NCBI GenBank assembly: GCA_027314165.1
Contig: DAHVCH010000001.1
Span: forward strand, 1 to 64,000
Reading direction: 5' to 3'
DNA from: Thermoplasmata archaeon
Lineage (GTDB): Archaea > Thermoplasmatota > Thermoplasmata > Lutacidiplasmatales > UBA184
Length of the DNA: 64,000 nucleotides
Each line of letters starts with the position of its first letter. Within the stretch, counting starts at the first letter, position 1. The translations under genes were made by a program, and so were the position numbers. The notes under the pieces are model-generated. The model was not told the origin of the DNA and made no database searches. It worked only from the letters and a program-made list of their open reading frames with translations. This document shows positions 17,211 to 26,400 of this stretch, one piece after another.

Positions 17211-20200
17211 ATGCCCCCTCTTGAGCTCAGGGGACCGTGGGGCCTGTGCGGAGGAGGAACGCTTCGGGCGCGACCGGGGCCTCTCCGGGTCCGCCCGGTC
17301 CTCGCGAGCTCCGCGGTCCTCCTGGTCCTCTCTCTGATCCTCTCCATGTCCGCCGGAGCGGGCTCCCTGGGGATCGCCCGGGACACGGGGTCCGGCGCGG
17401 GGGGCGCAACCTCGGCGGCCTCGGTCACCCCTCCGTCCTCGGCTCCGGCCTCCCCCCTCCCGTCGGGGTCCGGTACTCAGCCCCCCTTCCCGCCGACCTC
17501 GGGCCCGAGCGCCCCTGACGCCGCCTCTGGGCCCTCGTGCCCCTCCGCCCAGGTGGTGCTGAACGGGACGACGAGCGACACTCTCCTGGCCGCCGGGGGA
17601 ACCGGGTCCTGGGCGGCGAGCTACCCTGTCGGGCAGGCGGGCATGTGGCTCACAGGGTTCCAGGCGACCGCGTCCGCCGCCTTCGACAACGGGGCTCTCA
17701 CCGCGGGAAGCGCGAGCGCCTCGGTCGAGCTCGAGCTCACCGCCGCACCGTACGCCTCCTGGGGTGGCCCGGGGACGTCCCTGCTCACGCCTCCCGCCGG
17801 CGAGGTCATCGCAAGCTGGCCGCTTTTCGTCGGTGGCGGGAGCGATGCGTCGGTGCGGTCGGGCGCTCCCACCTGCCTCTCAGTGGCCGTCCCGGCGGCC
17901 GACCCTTACCTGACCATCTTCGTGACCGCCTCGACCCCGACGCTCCCCGACCTCGTCGTCAGCTCCGCGATGGCGGTCGACCTTGTGGCCCCCGGTGCGG
18001 CGACGGACTGCGTCACCGGAGAGGGGGTCCAGCCTGGGGGGGAGAGCGACGTTTCCTCCGGCGCTCCTGGACCGGTGGCCTGGAGCTCGAGCGATCCTTC
18101 GGCGCTGACCGGAGAGACGGTGACCGGGTTCGAGGTGAGCCTGACCTCCGCCTACAACGGGAGCGCGCTCGCTCCCATCGCGGCCTACGCGACCGCCACG
18201 GCATACCTCCTCTTGACCTCCACCGCGGGCGCACCCTGGAACGGGCCCGGGGCCGCCAGCCCCTCTTTCCCCGCGGGGTCGCTCGTGCTCGGGGTGTACC
18301 AGGTCGCGGTCCCCTCCACGCTCGGGAGCGGGAGCGTGGCGCTCTCCGTGGACTGCCTGGATGTGGTGATACCGTCCGCGACCCCCTACCTGTCGCTCTA
18401 CCTGGTCGCGAACACCAGCACCGCCGCCCCTCTCGAGATCGACCTCCAATCGACGACGTACCTGACCGCGTCGGGGATCCTGGGCTCGGGATGCGAAGCC
18501 GGTGGGATGCCCCAGGCGGGGGGAGAGAGCGACACCGTGGGGGCAGCCTCGGGAGGCACCGGCTGGTGGGCCGCGAGCGACTCGACCGACCTCTCCGGTG
18601 ACTACCTCAACGGCTTCCAGGTCGGCCTGACGGAGAACTTCGCCGCCGCCCCTGACTCCGCCCCCAGGTTCGGGAACACCCTGGTCTGGCTCTTCCTGAG
18701 CCCGGTCCAGTACACCCCTTGGGGGTCCGGCGGGCAGTCGCTGCCCTCCTTCCCCGTGGGCGCTGTGGTCGTCGGGGCCTGGGTCCTGGGCGTGGGGTCG
18801 CAGGGCGACCACGCGGAGGCGGGGGTGTTCGTGAGCTGTCTCAGCGTGCTGGTCCCGAACGGATCGCCCTACCTCAGCCTGCTCATCCACAGCCGCGGGG
18901 CCGCAGGGCTCACCGTCCACACGCAGTCCGTGACCTACGCCACGGTGACGACGCACTCGACCGGGTGCGACGTGCAGCGGAACGCGACGGCCGAGGTCTC
19001 GCAGTCGGTCGCGGTGGCGGCTGCGGCGATCCCGAGCTGGTACGCCGCGAGCGCGCCCGGAACCTTCGGGGGGGACCGGGTGGCCGGGGCCTCGCTCGGG
19101 CTCTCGGTCGCGGCGGACCCTGGGGTCCTCTCCCTTCCGGAGAACTCTTCGGCCACGGCGTGGCTCCTCGCAACCTCCAGCTTCTTCGCGGGGAACAACG
19201 CCTCCGGCACCTCGGTGGCCGCGCTCCCTCCCGGGACGGTGTTCGCGGCCATCCCGCTCGCCAACGGGGCCGGATACGGGGCCTCGGAAACCTCCGTCTC
19301 CCTCTCGTGCCTCGACGCGGTGCTCTCGCCGTCCGACCCCTTCCTTACCGTCGTATTGGAGGTCTCGACGGGACCCACCGCGGGCCTCTCCGTCGGGGTC
19401 GAGTCCCAGGTGTGGGCCGAAGCTCCAAGCCTCACGTCCTCCTGCCCCGCCCCCTCCTCCTTCTCCGGAGCCTCCGTGCAGGCCGGAGGGCAGCAGGACG
19501 CCCTTCCCTCCGCGGGCACCGGCTGGTGGGTGTCCAGCGACCCTCTGAGCTTGGCTGGGCAGGTGGTGACCTCCCTGCAGCTCTCGGGGGCATTGACCTT
19601 CGGGACGGCCACGTCCACCCCTGCCTTCGGGGAGGCCACCTTCTCCCTGTTCTTCTCTCCCGGTCCTTTCACGCCCTGGAGCACGAACGGCCAGGCGCTC
19701 GGGGCCTACCCCCACGAGGTCTCTCCGTTCGGCTCGTGGACGCTCCGTGTCGGCTCGGCCAATTCGAGCGCCGGCCTCGCCGAGGCTTGGTCCTGCCTGG
19801 TCGTCCCGGTGCCTGCGGCTGCTCCCTACCTCTCGTTGCTCGTCGAACTGAGCGCTCCGGTCTCCTCCGGTCTTGAGGGCGGGTGGCAGGTCGCTGTCGG
19901 GTCGGCTCACCCGCAGTCCCTGGGCTCCGTGGTGAGGGCGTTCCCCGCCCAGGGCGATGCGTCGGTCACCTCCTTCTTCCTCACCGCGGCCCCCACCGGG
20001 GGCTTCCCTCCCTACTCCGCGGTGTGGACGCTAGGGGACGGTGCGACGCTCCCGGGTCGATCGATCAACTACACCTACGCGCTGCCGGGGGTCTACACGG
20101 TCCAGGAATGGACCAACGACTCCCTCGGGAACTCCTCGCTGCGGACCCTGACGCTCTCCGTGAGCCCCGTCCCCGCGGGCGCCGCGACGGTCACCCCCTC

Positions 20201-21554
20201 GGGTCCGCAGGACGTCGGGCAGACCCTGTCCTTCTCCTCCGAGGTCCAGGGCGGCGCCCCGCCGATCGCCTTCCTGTGGAAGTTCGGGGACGGCAGCGGG
20301 TCGATCTTCCAGAACACGACGCACGCCTATCGGACGCCGGGCAACTACTCCGTCAGCTACTTCGCGAACGACTCGGCGGGGCAGAGCTTCGTCTCGGTGC
20401 TGCCGGTCGAGATCTTCCCGGACCCCAAGGCCTCTCCGGCGGTCCTCCCCTCGGTCACCGAGGTCGGTCAGCCGGTCGCTTTCACCGCCAACGGCTCCGG
20501 AGGGGTCCCTCCTCTCAGCTGGTCCTGGAGGTTCGGGGACGGCGGTTCCTCCAACGTCGCCGACCCGGTCCACACCTACACGTCCCCGGGCGCCTTCGTC
20601 GCGACGCTCTTCCTGAACGACTCCGCCGGCCTGTCCACGAACCGAAGCGTCACGGTCACCGTCGACGCGCCGCTCACGGACGTGCTGGCCTTCTCCTCGA
20701 ACCTGACCCGGGCCTCCTCGGCGCAAGGGGTGCTCGTCTCCTCCAGCCCGTCCGGTGGGAGCGGGACCTACCGGTTCTCCTGGACGCTCAACGGGACCGA
20801 TCAGGCCACGACGACCCCGAGCTTCCGGTTCGCCCCGGTGGGCGCAGGGAACTTCTCCTTCGTGTCGGTGGTCACGGACAGCGCGGGGTTCTCCGCGAGC
20901 GATCAGGGGACCCTCACGCTGAGGCCTCCCCTCCGTGTCGGGCTCGTGGTCGACCCGAGCAGCGTGGTCCTCGGCGGAAGCTTCCGCGTGACCGCATCCG
21001 TCTACGCCCCGGATGGACCGGTCGCCTTCCTCTGGAGCTACCTCCCCTCCCCCTGCTCGGCGCAGAACATCTCGACCTTCTCCTGCACGCCCTCCTCGAC
21101 GGGCGATTATGCGATCAAGGTCACCGTCACCGATTCGCAGGGGTACCAGACCACGGCGACGGTGGGGGTGAGCGTGGCGCCTGCCCCGGCCGCCGCTCCC
21201 TCTCTCCTGTCCTCCACACCGTTCCTCGAGCTCGTGGGGGGACTGGTGGTGGTCGCGGTCATCGTCGCGATGGCCGTCGGGCGCGTTCGTCGTCGAGGGC
21301 AGCGCTCCACGCCCGTCGACGACTCCGCTTCGGTTCCCGTTTCCGATTCTGCTCCCGCCCCCGCCGCCGAGAGCGCGCAGCCACCGGTGCCGCAGGTCGC
21401 GAGCGAGCCGGGGCCGCCGAGGGCCCTTCCGGGCCCCCCGCCCTCCACGGCCCCCGGCGCGGGCGCGGGCGCGAGTGCGGGCGCGAGTGCGGCCGCGGGT
21501 GGAAGCGCGGAGGCAAGGCCATCGCTCCCGCGGACCGGCTCCGGTCCGGGCTGA
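17211..21554 (+). CDS. Secreted/surface multidomain protein: five Cys-containing ~158-aa repeats, PKD domains, C-terminal TM anchor
   Basis: ATG at 17211, signal/TM segment VLASSAVLLVLSLILSMSAGAG, repeat modules starting with Cys at 17538, 18009, 18492, 18966 and 19443, PKD motifs (LWKFGDGSG, SWRFGDGGSS), C-terminal TM LVGGLVVVAVIVAMAVGRVRRRG. Confidence 0.9.
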   Translation: MPPLELRGPWGLCGGGTLRARPGPLRVRPVLASSAVLLVLSLILSMSAGAGSLGIARDTGSGAGGATSAASVTPPSSAPASPLPSGSGTQPPFPPTSGPSAPDAASGPSCPSAQVVLNGTTSDTLLAAGGTGSWAASYPVGQAGMWLTGFQATASAAFDNGALTAGSASASVELELTAAPYASWGGPGTSLLTPPAGEVIASWPLFVGGGSDASVRSGAPTCLSVAVPAADPYLTIFVTASTPTLPDLVVSSAMAVDLVAPGAATDCVTGEGVQPGGESDVSSGAPGPVAWSSSDPSALTGETVTGFEVSLTSAYNGSALAPIAAYATATAYLLLTSTAGAPWNGPGAASPSFPAGSLVLGVYQVAVPSTLGSGSVALSVDCLDVVIPSATPYLSLYLVANTSTAAPLEIDLQSTTYLTASGILGSGCEAGGMPQAGGESDTVGAASGGTGWWAASDSTDLSGDYLNGFQVGLTENFAAAPDSAPRFGNTLVWLFLSPVQYTPWGSGGQSLPSFPVGAVVVGAWVLGVGSQGDHAEAGVFVSCLSVLVPNGSPYLSLLIHSRGAAGLTVHTQSVTYATVTTHSTGCDVQRNATAEVSQSVAVAAAAIPSWYAASAPGTFGGDRVAGASLGLSVAADPGVLSLPENSSATAWLLATSSFFAGNNASGTSVAALPPGTVFAAIPLANGAGYGASETSVSLSCLDAVLSPSDPFLTVVLEVSTGPTAGLSVGVESQVWAEAPSLTSSCPAPSSFSGASVQAGGQQDALPSAGTGWWVSSDPLSLAGQVVTSLQLSGALTFGTATSTPAFGEATFSLFFSPGPFTPWSTNGQALGAYPHEVSPFGSWTLRVGSANSSAGLAEAWSCLVVPVPAAAPYLSLLVELSAPVSSGLEGGWQVAVGSAHPQSLGSVVRAFPAQGDASVTSFFLTAAPTGGFPPYSAVWTLGDGATLPGRSINYTYALPGVYTVQEWTNDSLGNSSLRTLTLSVSPVPAGAATVTPSGPQDVGQTLSFSSEVQGGAPPIAFLWKFGDGSGSIFQNTTHAYRTPGNYSVSYFANDSAGQSFVSVLPVEIFPDPKASPAVLPSVTEVGQPVAFTANGSGGVPPLSWSWRFGDGGSSNVADPVHTYTSPGAFVATLFLNDSAGLSTNRSVTVTVDAPLTDVLAFSSNLTRASSAQGVLVSSSPSGGSGTYRFSWTLNGTDQATTTPSFRFAPVGAGNFSFVSVVTDSAGFSASDQGTLTLRPPLRVGLVVDPSSVVLGGSFRVTASVYAPDGPVAFLWSYLPSPCSAQNISTFSCTPSSTGDYAIKVTVTDSQGYQTTATVGVSVAPAPAAAPSLLSSTPFLELVGGLVVVAVIVAMAVGRVRRRGQRSTPVDDSASVPVSDSAPAPAAESAQPPVPQVASEPGPPRALPGPPPSTAPGAGAGASAGASAAAGGSAEARPSLPRTGSGPG

Positions 21555-21711
21555 CCCGGGTGGCGAGCGTTGAGGTGAGCCGCGGCGCTTGCCAAGCGCA
21601 TCCCCGGCAGATGCGGAGCGCGTTGCGGGCGAAGGAAGGGGAGGGCGAGGAAGGGGTTGGGGCCCTCCTCACGTTGGTGAGGAGGTCGCTTGGGAGTCTC
21701 GGAGAGGCGCC

Positions 21712-21969
21712 TCAGCCGGCGGGGATGGCCCAGGAGCCTCCGTTGAACGGGGCACCCGTCGCGTGGACCCGGGTCTCGCGGACGAACTCCGGGCGTTCGC
21801 GCCGGACGACCGGCAGGTCCGCCGGGTCGAGCGGGCTCTCCAGGCCGTGGACCGGACAGAAGGTGATCCGGAGCTTGCGGTTGAGCTCCGCCTTCGTTCC
21901 GCACCATCGGCAGACCATGGGGCGGCCTCGGCTGTCGGCTAGGGCTTCCATCGTGGCGTTCTCGATCAT
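21712..21969 (-). CDS. Small zinc-finger-like protein
   Basis: MIENATMEALADSRGRPMVCRWCGTKAELNRKLRITFCPVHGLESPL: CxxC...CxxH arrangement; 85 aa. Confidence 0.6.
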   Translation of the reverse strand: MIENATMEALADSRGRPMVCRWCGTKAELNRKLRITFCPVHGLESPLDPADLPVVRRERPEFVRETRVHATGAPFNGGSWAIPAG

Positions 21970-22011
21970 TCTGATTCCCCTCCTCCTTGTTGTTGCATCT
22001 TGGGTTCACCG

Positions 22012-22437
22012 TCAAGCGCCGCCCTGGCGCTCGCCTTCCTGCGACGCACCCCTCCGGGCCGCCTCCTCCTTCGCGAGCAGCTCCGCGGTCCTGCGCTCCG
22101 TTTCCACGCGCTGCGAGCGCCTCTCGGCGAGCACCTCCAGTCCGCGCTCCAGCGCTTTCTCCAGCGCCGCGGTCAGGCCCGAGGAGTAGCCGTTCTCCAC
22201 CGACCGCTCGAGCTCGCGGTGGAGGGTGACCGGGACCTCGACCATCCGGCCCCGGGGCGCGCGCTCTCCGGGGGCCCTGAGGGGCTCGCCCGGCTGGGAG
22301 GCCTCGCGCAGGAGATGGCGGATCGCCTCCGAGCGGTTGGCGAAGTTCCGTTCGTCAACAACTCGGTCGAGCCGCTCCAGTTCCTCCGCGCTTAGGCGGA
22401 CGCCGAGGTAGCGTTCCTCGAGAGAGCGGTGTCTCAC
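22012..22437 (-). CDS. Ribbon-helix-helix (CopG/MetJ-type) transcriptional regulator
   Basis: YLGVRLSAEELERLDRVVDERNFANRSEAIRHLLREA is a typical RHH DNA-binding motif; C-terminal Arg/Glu-rich helix. Confidence 0.85.
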   Translation of the reverse strand: MRHRSLEERYLGVRLSAEELERLDRVVDERNFANRSEAIRHLLREASQPGEPLRAPGERAPRGRMVEVPVTLHRELERSVENGYSSGLTAALEKALERGLEVLAERRSQRVETERRTAELLAKEEAARRGASQEGERQGGA

Positions 22438-22617
22438 GAAAGTTCACATGGTCAAACTACTATTTCAATGAAGCGTTAAACTGCGCCCTTTCCTGCGTCC
22501 AAGATCGGGCGCTCCACGGACCGGGAGCGCGGTCGGGGAGCCTCCGGCACGCCCCCCGGTGCGTCACGCACCTTTTTGAAGGAGAGAGCCTGCGGACGCT
22601 CGACGGGGTCGTTATCG

Positions 22618-23004
22618 ATGGCGTGGACGCAGGCTGAGGTTCGGGAGCTCAAGGAAGGCCGTTACATGCTCATCGACAACGAGCCGTGCAAGATCATTTC
22701 GATCCAGACGTCCAAACCGGGGAAGCATGGCGAAGCCAAGGCCCGTATCGACGCGGTGGGCATCTTCAACGGGAACAAGACGTCGGTCGTCTACCCCGTG
22801 AAGCACAAGGTCCAGGTCCCGATCATCAACAAGCGGAACGCCCAGATCCTCTCCATCAGCGGCTCCGAGGCCCAGCTCATGGACCTCGAGAACTACGAGA
22901 CGTTCACCATCACGACGGAGCCCGGACAGCAGGGACTCCTCCCCGGACAAGAGGTGGGCTACATCTCGGCCATGGGGAAGCGCAGGCTCCAGACCCAGCA
23001 GTAG
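22618..23004 (+). CDS. eif5a: Translation initiation factor aIF5A
   Basis: MLIDNEPCKIISIQTSKPGKHGEAKARIDAVGIFNGNKTSVVYP; hypusination-site loop SKPGKHG. Confidence 0.97.
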   Translation: MAWTQAEVRELKEGRYMLIDNEPCKIISIQTSKPGKHGEAKARIDAVGIFNGNKTSVVYPVKHKVQVPIINKRNAQILSISGSEAQLMDLENYETFTITTEPGQQGLLPGQEVGYISAMGKRRLQTQQ

Positions 23005-23136
23005 GCCGGCGGAAGGACCCCCGGGGGACCTCACCGGGGTGCTGAGCATCGGGACCGGCGAAGCAGGGAGGCGCGGGAACGGGGCCAACGGACCATCGGA
23101 CGGGCCCGCCCCCTGTTCTCGAACCGAGCATGGCCG

Positions 23137-23144
23137 TTTATAAG
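23137..23144 (+). promoter_or_regulatory. TATA box upstream of the giant helical-repeat gene
   Basis: TTTATAAG in GC-rich DNA; predicted start of transcription about 23163. Confidence 0.55.
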
Positions 23145-23493
23145 ATGGCCCGGTATGATTTCCTCGGTCACGTGAGGGCCGTGAACTAGGAACGGAGGGG
23201 AGGGTTCTACGGCCGTCGGTGGAGGGTTCGGAGGCGGACGCGCGAAAGACCTCGCCCGCGCCGCAGAAGCGCTCCGAAAGCAGAAGTCCGGAGCGGACGA
23301 CGCGCGCAAGCGGGCCGAGACGGCCGTCCAGGTCCTGAAGGACGTCGGAGCGGAGGCGCCCCCCGGGCTGGACGAGCTCGCGAGCCAGCTCAAGGACGCG
23401 GTCAAGAGCATCTCCTGGGAGAAGGTCGAGCGAATCTCCAAGGACCTGGTCGCGCTCGCCGAGAAGGCCACGCGCGAGCACCTGGAGTCCCAG

Positions 23494-26400
23494 GTGGCTC
23501 CCCTCCGCTCCAGGTCCGACCGCCTCACCTCCACGCCCGACGCCCTTCCTCCCGATCTCGAGGCCGTGGCCAAGAAGGCCCAGGCCGATCTTGCCGACGG
23601 CAGGTTCCCGGAGGTCGCCTCGGCCCTCAAGGACTGGGAGGCCGGGTTGGCGAAGGCCGAGGCGGGGAAGACGGAGGCGACCCGGGAGCGGGTCCGTGCG
23701 GTGGTCACGTGGGCGGGCGAGGAGTCCCGCCTGGAGGCGATCGAGAAGGAGCTCTCCCCGTGCTTCGACGCGCTGCTGAGCGGCGACGCGAAGGGCGCCG
23801 CCAGCTGCTTCGAGAAGAACCTCGCCACGGCCCTTCCCCAGGGAACGAAGAAGCTCCAGCAGAAGGTGGAGGAGGTCCAGGGCCTGGTCAAGCTCTCCAA
23901 GGAGCTCGAGATCGACGCCGGGTCGCTCACCAAGGCGCTCGAGGGGGTCCAGGACGCGAGCCCGCTCAGCTACGACCGCGTTGCGGGGTCGATCGATGAG
24001 GCCAAGGCCGGCACCGAGAAGGAGATCCGATCGAAGTCGCTGGAGCGGGCGAAGGACCTGCGGGACTTCTCCGAGACGCTGAAGGAGGAGGGCGCCGAGT
24101 TCTCCGAAGGCTCCGCGGCGCTCGAGGAGGTCGTCAGCCAGATCCCGTCGGCGGCCCTGGAGGACCTCAAGGGCTTGGTGGCCCGCGCCACCGAGGCCGT
24201 CGAGGGCCCCGCCATGAGCGTCGTGGCCGCCTACATCGACGAGGTCCGGCCCCGTCTCGTCGAGGCCCGGCAGCTCGGCCGCAACGCGGTCCCCGCGATC
24301 GAGGAGGTCAACAAGGCCCGCGAGGCCTACCGGAAGAAGGACTTCCGCCAGGCCGTCCAGCGGTCGCAGAAGGCGCTCGAGATCGTGAGCGACCTCGTCG
24401 CGGACATGGAGGCCGGGCACGAGGAGATCAGCGAGTTCAAGCACCTCCTGACGAGGCTCGCCACGGGCGGCCTCGCCGCGCCGGCGTACGACGAGTACGT
24501 GCAGAAGGCGGAGGAGGCGCTCCGGAAGAACGAGCTCGACAAGATGCGGACGGAGCTCCAGGAGGGGCTGCGCGTGGTCGGCCGCGAGAGCCTTCCCTAC
24601 TTCCGCTCCCAGTTGGAGCAGGCGCGCCGCGTCCTCGCCCAGATCGAGGAACGGGGCTGGTCGTCCGCCGAGCTCCCCGGGAAGCTCAAGTCCGTGCGCC
24701 AGAACTTCCAGGAGGGCCGGTTCGCCGAGACCGCCGAGGCCCTCTCGAACTTCAAGGCCACGTTGCGCGCCTCCGTCGCGCCCCACCTGACCCACCGCCT
24801 CGAGGAGCTGGGGAAGGCCGTCGAGGAGATCCCGGACGCGGACTCGGTCTCCGGGGTCCGCCGCCTGATGGCGGAGACCGACATCGCGCTCAAGGTCAAG
24901 GTCGACGTCGAGCTCGCGCTCGAGAAGCTCGCCCAGACCGAGAAGGAGCTCGCCGTCACCTTCGCGGCCCGCGCCTCCAGCCTCGTCGACGAGCTCGACG
25001 AGGAGGTGCGCGGCCTCGGCACCATGGGGATCGAGACGGGCACCCTCCAGCGGGAGATCCAGCAGATCCACCAGATCTTCGACATGGGGGACTTCGTCAA
25101 GGCCTCCCGGGCGAGCCGCGAGCTCAAGGCCCGCATGCTGCAGCAGCAGCTGCTCCGGGCCGAGGGCGAGGTCTCGAAGGCCAAGTTCTCCTTGGTCGAG
25201 CTCTCCAAGATGGGACTCGAGCCCGCCCAGCTCAAGCAGGGGCTCGTGGACGCCACCGAGCGCGTGCGTTCCGGGCGGTATCCCGGGGCCTACCAGCGGG
25301 CCGCCAACGTGCTGACGGAGGCGGAGAAGCTCAAGGTCACGGCCCAGAAGGTCCGCGAGGAGATCGGCTCGCTCGCGGAGATCGTCTCGGGGCTGAGGAA
25401 GGGCGGGGTCGGGCAGGAGGAGCTCCAGCCGGTCCTCCCCCGCGCCAAGCAGGCCTCCGAGGCCTACCAGGCGATGGACTTCGAGCGGTCGCTCGAGCTC
25501 GTCGCCGACCTGAAGGTCACCCTCCAATCGCTCGCGCAGCGCCGGGAGGCGCTACGTTCGATCTCGGAGCTGGGACAGCTCCTTACGAGCAGCCGCCAGG
25601 TGCTCCCCTCGGACCCCTCGTGGGAGAAGGAGCTCAAGGAGGCCGAGGGGAAGCTCAGCTCCGGCGACGCGGCAGCGGCGGTGGGGATGCTCAAGGACCT
25701 CCGGCCCCGCATCGTCGACGGGGTGCGCGGCGGGCTCGACGGGCAACTGAAGACGCTCGAGGCGGACCTGCGTTCCGCCCGCTCCGCGGGGCTCGACACC
25801 TCGCAGGTGGAGGGACCTCTCGCCGAGGCGCGCCGGAAGCTCGCGGAGCCGGTCCCGATGGGCGTGGCCGAGCTCATCGACCGCGCACGACGGGACTTCT
25901 TCCAGGGCCGGGCCTTCCTGGAGCAGGCCCAGAAGTCGCTCGCGCTCGCGCGGGAGGCCGTGAACCAAGGCGAGCTCGTGCGCGCCGACGTGAGCGACCT
26001 CAAGCCCCGCCTGGCGGAGATGGAGAGCCGGTTCACCGCCGGCGAGCTCTCCGTCGCCCTCGAACTGGCCCAACGCCTCCACCGGGAGGCCGAGGACCGC
26101 GTGCGCTCGCAGGTGACGCGCAACCTCGCCTCCTTCCAGGCGATGATCAACCGGGCGAAGATGGAGGGGGCGATCACCGCCGTCGCCGAGAACCTCCTGG
26201 TCCAGGCGCGCAACCTGCTCGTCGCAGGGAAGCCCCTGGAAGCGCTCCGGCTGGCGACCCGCAGCGAGACCGAGCTCGAACGCGTCGAGCTCCAACACTC
26301 GCTCGCCACGAACGCCCTCATCACGCTCAAGGCGAAGCTCGACGACGCCAAGGACCAGGGCGTGCGGGCCCCGGACGCCGAACGCGAGGTCGCCCGTGCG

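Noticed and set aside
17880-19910. 676-aa minus-strand ORF
   Set aside because: Antisense to the repeat modules of the PKD surface protein; Gly/Arg-rich shadow frame.
22612-25527. 971-aa minus-strand ORF
   Set aside because: Antisense shadow of aIF5A and the helical-repeat gene; Leu/Glu/Arg-rich composition from the GC-rich complementary frame; no recognisable family.
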